Source: Baylisascaris procyonis (Eukaryota > Nematoda > Chromadorea > Rhabditida > Ascarididae). From it: a stretch of DNA of 64,000 nucleotides. How positions within the stretch are numbered: the first letter of the stretch is position 1; each line of letters opens with the position of its first letter. The stretch lies in contig JAZARR010000015.1 of assembly GCA_037389465.1 (NCBI GenBank), positions 18,822 to 82,821 on the forward strand, read 5' to 3'. This document shows positions 37,248-50,124 of the stretch, piece by piece. Below the pieces are notes generated by a model, which made no database searches, was not told where the DNA came from, and saw nothing but the letters and a program-made list of their open reading frames with translations. The translations under genes were made by a program, and so were the position numbers.

Positions 37248-40200
37248 TTAGGTTCTTTGATTCGATTACTGATTTGATTAGTGATTAATCGTCATCAATC
37301 GATTTCGTTGTAATCAGTTCTCGTATTTATCCACTACGAGAATAATACTGATTTTGGGCTGACGCTGGCGTCATTGAACAGCATTGCTTTCAAACAACGT
37401 CCGCGATGATGCTTAAAAGATCTGTATGCCTAAATATTGAGGTTTTTTTTCGAAATGAAATTATTTAGTTGGGACCCCGATATGGGTTTAGAGAGGATTG
37501 TTGTAAGCTGCGAATTTCATCAAATTTAGCACTGGTCGCTTTCTTTGTTCGCGATCAGTGCACCCGTCTTGTGGGGATCTTCCACTTGGGAGGTCGACTT
37601 TGGCGTGATACAGATTCTTTTGCAATATAAGACGCTAAAAGACCATACACAAGCGTGATACTAATGACTTTTTTTTAATTTTATTTATTTTCTGATTCTG
37701 TTATTACAATTATTGTGGCATCATTCATTGTTCTAAAGAATGAGTTGAACTTGAGCATTTTTCAGCTTAATTTATTCAAGTTTATATTATGTATTGCGCA
37801 ATAAATTTATTTAAATTAATAGGTTTATTTAGTAGTTGAATAAGGGTTGAGCATTACATTATTATCCTCGATCGGAAGTCTTTCAGCGCACGAATTGATT
37901 TACGATTCAACATTTACTTATTAGCGCTTTGATACTAAATAGACATATTGTGCGCACAATTTGTGCTTTAATAATTTTTTACAAGTCGTTTCTATTGCTA
38001 TTTTTTGATGCAAAGATTGTTGTGTTGTCAATTTATTTATTTTTTAAAATTGGTTTAATTCCTTTAGTGTATATATGCTGACGTGTATGAAGACTGTTGT
38101 GGTGATTGATGAATTTAGGCACATTCCATATCACAATTTGGGTGCCAGAAGAGTTTTTTTTTTTGGTTTTTAGTGAATTTTTTCTGTCTTCTCGATAATT
38201 TAGAGATGTGCTTTTTTTATACAGAAATTTTGCTAAAATATTTTAAAAAAATCTTCTCATCATTGTTACGAAAAAAGAGGAGTCTTAATCACAGCAGTCG
38301 ATCAAGCAGCTCTTCCATACATTAGAAGTGTACTATGTCATTTTTTTTTCAATTATCGTCTTTTGTGAGGAGATTGGCGAATGGTTTAATTCGACAAGAA
38401 GGTACTATCGTTGTATTTGAGTGGAATATAATCGACATTTATTTTAATCATCTATTGCTTCTATATATTTGCAGCTTTATTTTAATTATTTAAATTTATA
38501 CATATTTGTTTAGCGATTTAATCGATGGCATTATCTTTTATTAGCGATGAATAATTTTTGATTATTATAATTGATCGTCGATCGACGTATCGATTTTAGT
38601 TGTAAAAATGCTAAAATTGATATATTATGCATTAATTGTGCTGATTTTTATGCATTTTTTAAGAATGTTTATTTGCAGTATTCGATAACTTCGTTGTGAT
38701 GCATATAAAACGTGTGATAGCAGTATGTCTTCTTGTATCATTGATGATTGAAGCATATCAGCAAATCGTATTCCAACGTTACTTATAATGTTTTGATGTT
38801 CTGGAAACAACTTGTAATATCATTTAAAGTATGCATTGATGACAATTCGTGTTGATATCCCCCCTATTACGTTAGAAGACGGTAATGGGTATTTGCACCT
38901 CTTCACATAGGCGATCGGGATAAAATTGATTTTTCTATGCTCTTTTTATGCTGGCATCCACTATGCATCGAATGTCGAACAGCTTAGTTGGTGGACGATG
39001 GAATCTTTCTGCCCCTCAAAATTTTATCTCTAATTAATAAACTTTTTCGTTACTTATTAGCTTCACTACTCTTAATTTCATTGAATATGGAAGGATATAA
39101 GATGTGGCGAAAAAAATTTCAAGTCTTGCTAAGTCGAGAAAGTAATTGCTGCAACAAATGCACAATTCGAACAGATAGTAGCTTATCTCTTAGACGATAG
39201 TGGCATGAGAAATGAGATCTCTCAACTCCTTTCCAATTTCTAATTCCAGAAAATCGTTTGAAATCTTATTAGAAGCTCCAGTTACCGTTATCTGGCATAA
39301 GTCATCAGCTAACTTCATGTGTTACCTCAGGTTCTTAGCTCAGGTTGTAAGGTAGAAATACGTTGCCGTCGCGTGAGAGTTGTCTTGCTGGTCGCAACAA
39401 CTACATATCAACGGCAAGGTAGAGAATAGAGATAATTGCATCTTTGCGATGATGATTACGCTCACAAGGGCTAGTCGGGTTGAAGGAGGGGGAGGGGGGG
39501 AATATCCTTTGGTTGATGTTTCCGGTATATTCGTGCTTTCTGAGAGAGAAAATTATGAAAGGATAGGAATCGGTTCCTCGGGGACTTGAAAATCTACGAT
39601 TCGTTCCGGCTTGAAGCTGGCTTTTTCTTCTAGATATATACAAGTGAAGTTCCTTGTTTGACAAGAAAAAGGAATTACAAGTGAGTAAGAAAATGTCCAC
39701 AGGACAGGAAAAGTGGTGGCATGCTGATAGACGTTTGATGCGGTAAATGAATCGATATCCGTATGAAATTTTTTAATGAAAGCATTTTCAAGCATAAAGA
39801 AATATCCTCTTCTAGAATTTTATTGTCAACGTAGGCAACTCATAACTTTCGCCTTTTTAAGCGAACAAATGAGCGGAGGTAATATTGAGGCAGATCCTAA
39901 ACTTCCATGATTGTTTGAAGAAAGCATCAGCGCCGAGCCATTCCCCTCACCGATTGCGACCCTAACAATTTCGGTCACTGAGTGTGGTCCAATTTCATGG
40001 GTATTCAGTGGAAGGGTGACGCACCAATTTATATTTCTCGACATTTAACACAAGGGTAGTAGCAATTTTGGCGGTAAATTGTTCAAGCGCAAAACGCGTG
40101 GCGAACATAAGCGGTGGCGCAAATGACTTAACATCTTACTAACAAGCTTGAAAAGTCAGAATCGTTGAATAATTTGCACTGCTTATTGTGCGTTGTTTTG

Positions 40201-42639
40201 CAAATATGGCTTGAGGCGGAAATGTCAGATGCCAACTTGTATACTCGCATGTTGCGCTAATATTTGGGAAAATGATTCAATGACCGGAAAATCGCCTCCA
40301 GAATTTTTCCGTTCGATTTGCAACTGCCACATCTCCATCTTGTTTGGCGCCCACGACGACGTAACTCTAATAGGTGTTTTACCTGATTTTTTTTTATCAC
40401 CTGCTAGAAAACCTATTTTTATTCCAGTGAGACTTTTCACTCGAACCCGAATAGAAAAGATTTGGCTCATAAGAAATTGAAATAAAATGATAAAAATTTA
40501 CCATAATATATTCATCGTTTATAGTTTATGAGTGTGGCTCATAAGAGAGGTTAATGCCCATATCTCTTTCGGCAAGTAACCTGAAATTAGGTCCACACTC
40601 CCTTACCCCCCCCCCTCAACTTCCATTATATCGTTAGATATTCGAAAAAATTGGCATTTAACGTTTCGTTTCACTTCATCAATATGCCACAATGAGGCTA
40701 TGCAACCATAAGCACATGGATATAGAGGTCTATGAATGATGGAGGTAACAGGGGAGCCCTAAAATTCTTTCTACAAAACGGACTTGATATAAATAAGGCG
40801 CAAAAACACTACTTATGGGTGTAAACCGGTATATCGATATAGGTGTCTATATCGATATATATCAGTGTATCGGTAGCAGTATAGGTACAAATCGATGAAA
40901 AACCGGTATATAAACACAGTTTTAACTGCACCATTAGCACAACTACATCGATGGTAGATAAGCATTATATTAACTGCACCATTACCACAACAACATCACC
41001 CGATATGCAGCTATACAAATACCACTCAAATTTCCTTCTTTGCGAACGTTTCGAAAATTTGCGCCGAACTATGAGTTCGCCGTATAAATGATAAGACTCG
41101 TTTCGACCACTATACTTTACGGTGCGGGAACCGAGTTGACGATTTGTCAACAAGGGGAAATAAAATTTGTGATCATTGCGGGACGTAAAGCTTGGATTTG
41201 TTAGAGAATGGGAAATTCGGTCAGTATCTAAATTTTTCCATATTTCCCGTGTATCGGCGAGTTTTAGGAATCGGTGAATATAATTTATTTTCGTTATTGT
41301 TTTATTTGCATCGATTATATAAGCAATATTTATATGGAAATAAATGAAATGATAGTGGTTGCTAAATTTTTTGATATTTTTTATTATTACTTCATACGTT
41401 TTTTTTTGCTTATTTCTCATTTGATAGAGAGTTTTTTAACAGCGAATCTGAATATCCTAATGCTAAATCGAGGAAATTTTTCATTGCAATAAGCTGATCG
41501 TTTTTTTCTTGCTAGGTTCATCGTCTTCTCATTTTTAACGTTTACATTGCCTAGTTTTTTAATCCGATAGGTACTCTGAAGAGTATAGCGAACGGGAGAG
41601 TACATGCTTTCAAGAGTGATCGGCCGAGGGTTCGGTCTATGGACCACTATGTCCAGATCTACTGGTGAAGGTGTACGTACTAAGGTAATTGTAGAATTTT
41701 TGTTTATAAGTTGACGTAAGCCTTTAAGTTATAAGTTTGTTTATAAGTTCATGTAACGCAATAAATTGCTTAGCCTATTCCTCAACCCCCCTTCCCCCTT
41801 TCGGAAGCTTTCTTTTGCTCGTCAGTGATTACGGTATTGCTTCAAGCTTAGTTGTGCACAACTTCTGATCTGTGGTACTGTCATTATTTTTCGTCTTGAG
41901 CGTCGTAATGCACTGACACCGGAGCCAAGCGTTGCTTCTTAAACTCGTTCGACGACGAATCAGTAAAAGAGTTTCGCGCAAAATTGGGAGTATTTCACGC
42001 TTCTTCATATTGTAGTGTTCATCAAGGTTGTATAGAGGAGTCTTATATCGATTGCGTGAGAGTTCCGATTCCAGAATACTGAATTTCTGCCCCGTAGTTC
42101 CCGATTCGTTTTTTCAAAAATTTCAGTTGAACTCAATCAGTCATAACTAAGATTGGGTTCAACTCATTGCCATGTGATGATGGGATAAACACGGCGCCAG
42201 TTCTTTTTGGTAAATAGCCTCATCTAGGTTAAACTGTTCGCTTAGCCCTAACCGAATATTTCGTATCTCTAACGAAGACCAGATTCTTGGTTAAACCTTA
42301 TTGGTGAGATCAAGACTCATTTCCATCTAATGTTTCGGCTTTGAGAGCCGCTATAAAACTTGAACTAGCGTTGTGAAATATTTCATTAGTTTTGCTCGAC
42401 TTAGAGGATTCTTTTTTCTGCTTTCGATTTTGTGCTATATTTGAGTTGTGAATATTATGAATCCTCAGGTCCGGCTAAAATTTAGCATTCTTGTTGGGTT
42501 GCCTGGATTATACGATAAGCTTGGATCTGATTTTGGCTACATGCCCAAAATAGACAAGAATGGATGTTTTTTGAGAATTCGTTGAACGTATGAAGCGTAA
42601 TGCGTTATTGATAAGTGGATTATATTAAACCCGGGCGCC
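37248..42639. other. Intergenic, no gene seen
   Basis: About 5.4 kb of mostly AT-rich sequence between the membrane-protein gene and ARP1. Longer open frames at 39.4-39.7, 39.8-40.0, 40.2-40.5 and 41.0-41.4 kb (both strands) lack splice context and a recognisable family. They could be worn transposon remnants. A C10 run lies at 40606-40615 and an AT-rich palindromic patch at 40800-40920. Confidence 0.55.
40830..40859. repeat. Perfect 13-bp inverted repeat
   Basis: TATATCGATATAG, a 4-base loop (GTGT), then CTATATCGATATA. Nearby are two copies of ACCGGTATAT and, from about 40922, two copies of TTAACTGCACCATTA 48 bp apart. The patch looks like part of a small mobile or hairpin-forming repeat. 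Confidence 0.8.
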
Positions 42640-42651
42640 ATTATAGCCAAT
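42640..42651 (+). promoter_or_regulatory. Possible trans-splice acceptor of arp-1
   Basis: ATTATAG ends at 42646, five bases before the ATG at 42652. An acceptor this close to a start codon is typical of nematode spliced-leader addition. It could equally be the acceptor of an intron in the 5' untranslated region. Confidence 0.4.
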
Positions 42652-45600
42652 ATGGATGATGTGATAGCAAATCAGCCGGTTGTGATCGACAACGGATCCG
42701 GTATAATAAAGGCTGGATTTGCTGGTGATCAAACGCCGAAATGTCGATTCGCAAATTTTGTTGGTCGTCCAAAACATACGAGGGTTATGGCTGGTGCTCT
42801 TGAAGGAGATCTCTTCATTGGTGTGTAGTATATCCTTTAATTCTGTTGTATAATACAGGAGCACATTAAGATTTATTCGCTCGTGATTATCCGCATCTGC
42901 CACCTTCTCTATTATCATCTCGTCCACTCCGCCTTCTTCACCACATCCTTCATATCCATCCCCCTCCCCTCCTCCTCACCAGCTTCCCGGTCGTGACTTT
43001 ACTCACAACTGCAGTTTCCTGGAAAAAGTAGGGAAATACAACTATGGCTTCCTATGTCAGGCGAGTCTTATGGTTGGAAAGCCTCATGTCATTTCCAATA
43101 GAAGCACTTTTAGCGGAGGAAGGGAGGGTCTGTGTGAGGTCGAGAATGTCATTGAGAAGTATCCTTCCGGCCGTCCTTCATGCTTTCTACAAGGCAACAT
43201 GAATATTTTATAGCGCCAAACTGACAAGGATATTTTAATGTGAGTGAAAAAAACGATGATTTTAGGTTTACTAAGAATCTATTGTTTGTTGAAACTAGGT
43301 TGGTTTTATTAGGCGTTATGTGTTATTTGTTTTCAATGTCAGTTGAGTGCATTTCAACTCATCCCTATTGCCTGCTGCATTCCAGCTCTTGTCGACGGCC
43401 ATATGCTAGTTACCAACTGATCGTACAACTGCTATGTACTATCGTGTTCCTTCTGAAGCAATTAGAGTTTCACAACCTATACCATATCAGTATCTGAACC
43501 TCACCCCGATGAACGCTGAATTTAGGATGGTTTTTTTCTGAGTGTGATCTTGGAAGAACAGGTTAAGGTAGCAGCTCGATTTCTTAGCCACGAATTCAGT
43601 CTAAATAACAACGCGTTCTTCACTATAATGCGTTCATAGTCTCTTCTAATGAACGCAACGAAAAGGAAGCGGGACAAGGTGAATGAAAATGAAGGAGATC
43701 TGAAGGTAAAGGTCAAAATATAGCAACTTCCCTTGAAGGATGCAATGGGGATGTCTTTGTATGAGGCTTTTTATAACATGCGTTCACTTCTCCGGCCTTT
43801 TTCGCCACATATATCTTCAGTTTTTTCAACGCTGACGTGAATATTTTTTGTTTCGATTCCCGATGGAACTCACGAAGATCGGTCTGTTTTATCGTATGGG
43901 AGGGGGGGGGGGTCAAAGAGTGAAGGCCTCTTCGCACCTCTCATCTTCCTCTTTCCTTCGCCCCCCCCCCCCTTTCCACGTTACCGGACGAAAGAGCTCT
44001 TCCTCCACTCTTTTTATCGAAGATATAATTTCAGAAATCTTTTTCATAAAAATCCGCAATCGTTTTCTACTTACTTGCTGATTCGTTTTTTAAAAATTTT
44101 CTAAGAAACTGCAACTTTTTTGCCATTGCTAATCCATCGAATCTAATATGACCTCTAAATTGCTTTGCATATAAGATTGCATATTGCTTTGCATTTTTGC
44201 TATTGAATTCTTATTGTTCTGCAATATGTGAACGAATAATTTTTTCAAGGCCGGTAGGAATAGCAATGTAATGATCAGATTCTGGATGATATTGATGATT
44301 GGGGTGGGGGGGGGGGAGTATGACAAAAGCGGTCCGATCTGCATTTACCTTTATTTATGGGAATAACAGTCTATGAGCTCTAGTAGATCGTAAAATCTAA
44401 AGACTACATAGATGCATTTTCTAGGCTTTCTCATTCGCATTTTTCTTTCCCGAAAAATAGAAAGCGAAGTGGAGGGGGGGGGGGGGACAGGGGGAGGGAG
44501 GGAGGGAGAAATCCCTCTTTCTTGCTCCCTTCCGCAGGCGTCTCTTATTTATTCACTGCGCCTATTAGGTATTGTTGGCACTTGTTCAGTGCAGTCTAAA
44601 AGACAGCATTTCCATGTGTAAGGGATATATGTTTATAGTTTCTTATTTCCTCTCCTTTTATACATGTTTTTTTTATTGTTGTTGAATTCAGGGCCCAAGG
44701 CTCAAGAGTATCGGGGTCTGCTATCGCTGAGGTATCCAATGGAGCACGGCATTGTTACTGATTGGAACGACATGGAGCGTGTTTGGCAATATATCTACAG
44801 CAAAGATCAACTTCAGGTTTACTAATTTGTGCTCATTGTGAATTGTTTTTGTTTGCTATAATTGTTCTATCACGATAACAAACTCAATTTTATTATACTG
44901 GTTTTTAATTGTATCACTATTTAAGAATATATAATTACAGTATTGCCCACAATAAACGCAGGGGCTAATAATTTTTTAAGATTTCAACAAGAGAGGGTAT
45001 TCTTTTCTGAAGATTTTTTGATGATATACGTCATCAACGTTTAATGCTTCATATTTGTGAAAATAAAGTCATCTTTTTTTCTAAATTTTTTGTTGGGGAT
45101 ACGGGTTTACTGAAAAAAAATCAACTATTCTTCCTCCAAATATTGGATGGGAGGGGGTCAAACGGCGGTTATATTATAGCTTTTGCCAACATTATTTTGA
45201 ATATAACAGTAAAGGGATTTAGGTTTTTGTCCGTGGTGATGGTTTATTAGAATGAATTCGAGGAGGAATGTGAAATAAAGAAGAATGTCGGTTGAAGGTA
45301 CGAAGTGAAATCTTGAAATGAGTTGAAATCGTGTTCTGAAGAGTGGAGCCACGTTGTTAGTTAGCAGTGCAGCGTGATCTTGTGCTCGAATTCAGTTTTA
45401 TTTTTTTTTTATTTTCCGTTTGCATGAAGATATGGCATTGTTTACATTCTGTAATGTTTATTTATCTATTTGTTTACTTGTTTTTTTTTGTTTATTTTAA
45501 CGTCCCGAAGTGGGAAAACATGCAAAACTGTGTCAGCATCAATAGCAAGAAAGAGTAAAACGTTCGCAATGCTACCGTTCAAACGAATAGACATTTAATA

Positions 45601-48600
45601 CGTATGAGCAGCAATAGTGCGTAAGTCGAAACCACTCAACCGCAGCTTAAAAGCTGAAGGATGAGTGCATTAAAGATATCGGCGATCAGATTCCAAACCC
45701 GTATAACGCGAAACTGCAAACCGTATAGAACGTCGTTTGTACTGCAACATCGTTTGGCAAGCTGAAAATGAAGTCAGCGTCGATTACGGGCGATGGGTAT
45801 GTGTGACAGTGGAATATTGGAAAAACCTTATTAGCAGATATTCTACGAGCACTAAGAATACTTTTTTCTCGTATGGCGAATAGGTGGTGATGACAGGTTC
45901 TGTTTAAGCGCCCGTACGTTTATTGTGCTTACCTTCATAGCAACTCTATATGTGGAGTGTAGCCTGCGCCTTCCCCGTCAATCCGCTCATTATAGGCGAA
46001 GGTTGCTTTCTTTCTCTTTTATTAGAATCTTCCCAAGTCAAAGCCTCTACTTCTCACAACGTCCTGTTATCCCCTTCCTTTGTGCTCATTGTAATGGCGG
46101 CTTCCGGTTGTAGAATAATGCAGCGCCACAAACGTTCGGTGGAGTGCATTGCTGTTTTAATGACAGCTGTCTGGCTTTGATATAGTTGCATAAGTATCCT
46201 GAATGGTTTTCGGAAAATTGATTGAGCTTCAGTGTTACCCTTATCATCACCGTCCACAGTATAATAGCACAAATTAATTAATGATTAATTGCATTGATAT
46301 GTTGATACGAGTAGAACACTAAAATTGTTCAGATATTCGCGGAAGAGCATCCTGTACTCTTAACCGAAGCACCGCTCAATCCGTTGCGTAATCGAGAGAA
46401 ATCCGCTGAAATCTTCTTCGAGACGTTCAATGTGCCAGCATTGCATATTCAAATGCAGGCGGTGCTTTCTTTATATTCAACTGGTCGGACGACCGGCGTT
46501 GTATTGGACTCAGGCGATGGGGTTACGCATATTGTACCAATTTTTGAGGGATTTGCTATACAACACGGGTATCATTTTATTACATTTATAAATAAAGAGG
46601 TTCTAAATGTGATGTAAACGATAGAATTTGTTGGGCTATTTTTGCGTCAGGTGGAATACCTGAGAGTGGTTGCACGATTTCTAGCGGGTGATTAATAGTT
46701 AGTGAGGGAATTCATAAGTTTCACATTGCATATATATACGCCCAAATATGTACACATCTTTAGGATTCATTCGATTGGTTTTTCATGCATCGAATATGCT
46801 AATCGAATTTTCTTGATTAAATTTTAATTCACTAGTTTTTTGGCTATTTTAATCAGACATGTTTAAGTTTGAGTTTATACTTAGATGAAGTTCTGACTTC
46901 TTCAAAGCGTGGGTCGCGTGTCTAGTGGGATGGGATCATGTGTGTCTGTGTCTATCTGTATGAATGAATGGTGCGGAGGATATTTAACACGTTTTGTATG
47001 TTTAGGATAGAGCGAATGGATGTTGCGGGTCGAGATGTGACTCGCTATCTTCGTCTGCTTTTACGCAAAGAGGGCGCAGATTTCCATCGCTCGGCCGAAT
47101 TTGAAATCGTCCGTGAAATAAAAGAAAGATTATGCTACGTGGCCGCAAATGCTGCGAAAGAGGAGAGCAGTGAAAATGAAAAGGTTCTTTCATATTTAAT
47201 TTCTTATATTACCGCACTTTTATTCCAATTGCAATTACGTTGCTTATCGAATGTTCGTGTCTGCGACGACAGTCGTATTTTATCAGACAAGACGCTGATC
47301 CGGAATGCTCGAATCAAACTTCCAGTCAGTTCTTTCTAGATCGGCAAGGAGGGGGTGGAGGGGGGGGATTATTTGTACTATTTGTCATTATCGAGTTTCG
47401 CTAGAAAATTCCCACTTGTTTATTTGATCTTTGGGCATTTACACTTCGTTATAATAATTTATTCACTCACCCCTCCCTTCTCTTTCCAACTTCTTTGTTT
47501 TTTATTGTGTGCTATCCAGATAGTTGGCAGGTACTCGCTGCTGTTTAGATATTGTCAACAACAGATTTCTAATAAAATGAATAACGCACGGAAGTATAAC
47601 GTCGCTACCCTGATATCCTAGTACCACACAGTTGTCTAGATGGCTGCAGTGATTTAAGGTTTTCTTCAGATCTTTTTGAGCGTTATGCTTTTTATGGCTT
47701 TTGCAAACTGGAATATTCCACCCCTCGGGAATGTAACCACTCGCGCCGTGTAACTGGAAATATTGACCTACCTTAGTGCTCTTGAGAAACGTTAAATATT
47801 GCTCTCATGGCTTGCCCGAAGTGATACCCGCCTCAATGAATCGTAGAGGAATTTTATTGGGATAATTCGGTATTACATGTTGAAAGAGGCAAGTGTTTCA
47901 TCATAGAAAGATGTTTTATTTCGATTTTATAGGAACTTCTATGATTACTTCGTATTTTTCGTGGTACTTCGAAGTCACGCCCGTTGCATTTTGAGGACAT
48001 GTCTATAAAAACTATGGTTAATCCTGACATGGTTTTCAGACATCATATAAGTTGCCAGATGGGTCGACACTTGATGTTGGAGCAGCACGTTTCCGAGCCG
48101 CAGAGGTGCTCTTCCGTCCAGAGCTTATAGGGGAAGAATGGCCTGGCATTGCTACTGCATTGGATGCATCGATAAGGGTAGATGAATTATTTTGCATATG
48201 TCTTCTTGCGTCGTCAGTGTATCGCCTTATCGTGCTCTCATTTTTGGTGCCTTTTCGCAGGGGTTTATTACCAGTTCCGCCTTATGTTTGATCAGGTTTT
48301 GTAATTTTTGCTTAAACGAAAGGATGTTTGGCGTCAGACACGATTTTACGAAGGAATTATTAAATGAGGACGCCTTCAGTAGCTGTCTTTAATGTGTTGG
48401 TTATGGATGTTTATACGTTCGATCGGTGGTAGTATTATATTTGTCGAAGTGATCCACGATGGTACCTTCTCCCATCCACTAAAATCTATCATGTTTTCCT
48501 TTAACCTAATAAATATCTATAATGGCTGAACTTTCGGATTTTCTTACGATAGCGCACCGTCTTTCACAAGTTAATGATAGAATAATTAATAATTTTTGAT

Positions 48601-50124
48601 GTCATATGCCCCGTTTTTTAAAAACTGCAAATGCTTTAGTTAAATTTTTTATGAAAAAAAAATTGAGAGTTTGTTTAGCGTGGTGATGTATCATAGAGAT
48701 GCCGTATTTATTACATTGCAAGGATGTATAAAAATTATTGCAGAAATGTGATATGGATCTAAGGAAGATTCTGTATAGCAATATCGTACTTAGTGGAGGT
48801 TCGACAATGTTTCCTGGTTTCGGTGATCGACTATTAGCTGAGGTGAGTCAGTGATCTAGCGAAATTTGTTCTACCCGAGTGCACCTCTAAGTTACGTTGT
48901 TTTTAGGTTTATTACTATTATTGTTCGTTGTTGATAGTAACTGTAAATTAATATTGCGGTCGATCGTTTTTTTTTTTTTTGGTTGATGCTGTGCCAGCTG
49001 ACTAAGAAGTGTCTGTCTAATGAAATTTTTTAGAGTGGATTTTATCTGAGAGAGGTTTTTTTAGAGTCGTTGATCGTAAAACAGTGTTTTATGATGTGTT
49101 ATTTGTTTAATAGTAACATAATTTTTTTTAGTTATTTTTAGTTATACTGAGAAAAATTCAGTGGATGTTTTTTCTTCCATTGAAGAGGACTTATTGGTTG
49201 ATGGGGAAAAGAGGAAGAATGGGGTAGCGATACTTCCTAAATTAAGGGACAAAGGTTCCCTGTCATTTTTTAAGTCGTTCTTGTAGCTTTGGTGGCCTAA
49301 TTTTACATTTCTTCTCACGGAAGGAAGTTCTAACAACTTTTCAATTGTCCTAATATATTTTTTGGCGACAAAAAAAGCTTTTTTGTTTTCGTTTTGCAGC
49401 GTAAAATCCCCGTTTGATATATATAAATGCCCATTGCTGCATCCTTCATGGTGCCTTTTAGAAAACCATGCGGCTAATATGAGAGGCACTATTAATAGTA
49501 AGGAGATTGAGAAATATAAATTCAATTTGACCTATTCAATAATTGTTGAATTTTTTTGAAAATATGAAAAATTCCTCGGATGTTTTTTGAGATTCATTTA
49601 AGTGTTCTACTAATTTGTATCAATAAAAGAAAATTATCTTAAAGTTTAAACCTAAAAATTCCTACTAGGCGTTCTTTTAAACTTGATTCGTTTTTATTTA
49701 CCTATTTACTTCGTTTGTGACCTTCATTTTTCTTCGATTTATTTTGCACTCGTTGGCTGCGTTATTTCGTTTAAAAAATTTTAATTTTGGAATTTAAAGT
49801 GGTCATTCGATTTGAAAATCACGACATTGTATAGATGCAAGTGCAGATTTGTTCGTTTTGAGCTTAATTTTACAAGCTTGGGAACGGGCTAGAGGATATA
49901 TGATGTGGTGATTTTCTATCACTGAGGGTGGTCTTTTATTTTAGACTCGAAAGTTGGCTCCAAAGGATGTGAAGATACGAATCTCAGCACCACAAGAGCG
50001 TTTATATGGAACTTGGATAGGCGGTTCAATTCTGGCCAGCTTGGACACATTCAAGAAGATGTGGGCGAGCAAGAAGGAATATGAAGATGAGGGAAAAAAG
50101 GTTTTACATAGGAAGACGTTCTAA
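42652..50124 (+). CDS. arp-1: Actin-related protein 1 (centractin), dynactin filament
   Basis: ARP1 forms the short actin-like filament of dynactin, the activator and cargo adaptor of cytoplasmic dynein. Seven exons: 42652-42820, 44692-44816, 46333-46568, 47006-47183, 48040-48177, 48744-48842, 49945-50124 (TAA). All phases match, giving 374 aa (human ACTR1A is 376). Nucleotide-binding motifs are present: DNGSG at 13-17 (phosphate 1), DSGDG at 157-161 (phosphate 2) and SGGST at 299-303 (adenosine loop). The region [19 protein letters not shown] and the C-terminal [22 protein letters not shown] region (positions 50056-50121) separate it from conventional actin and match ARP1. The N-terminus MDDVIANQP is shorter than the vertebrate MESYDVIANQP. 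Introns are long (about 0.4-1.9 kb), and intron 1 is loaded with G and C runs. No frameshift or missing key residue is seen. Confidence 0.97.
43902..44486. repeat. Cluster of G and C runs in arp-1 intron 1
   Basis: G11 (43902-43912), C12 (43961-43972), G11 (44306-44316) and G13 (44474-44486) lie within 600 bp of one intron. Each is bordered by purine- or pyrimidine-rich sequence. Both strands are represented. Confidence 0.95.

Noticed and set aside
40965..41420. 151-codon minus-strand open frame
   Set aside because: AT-rich, Lys/Ile/Asn-biased composition with no family and no splice context. At most it is a transposon remnant.
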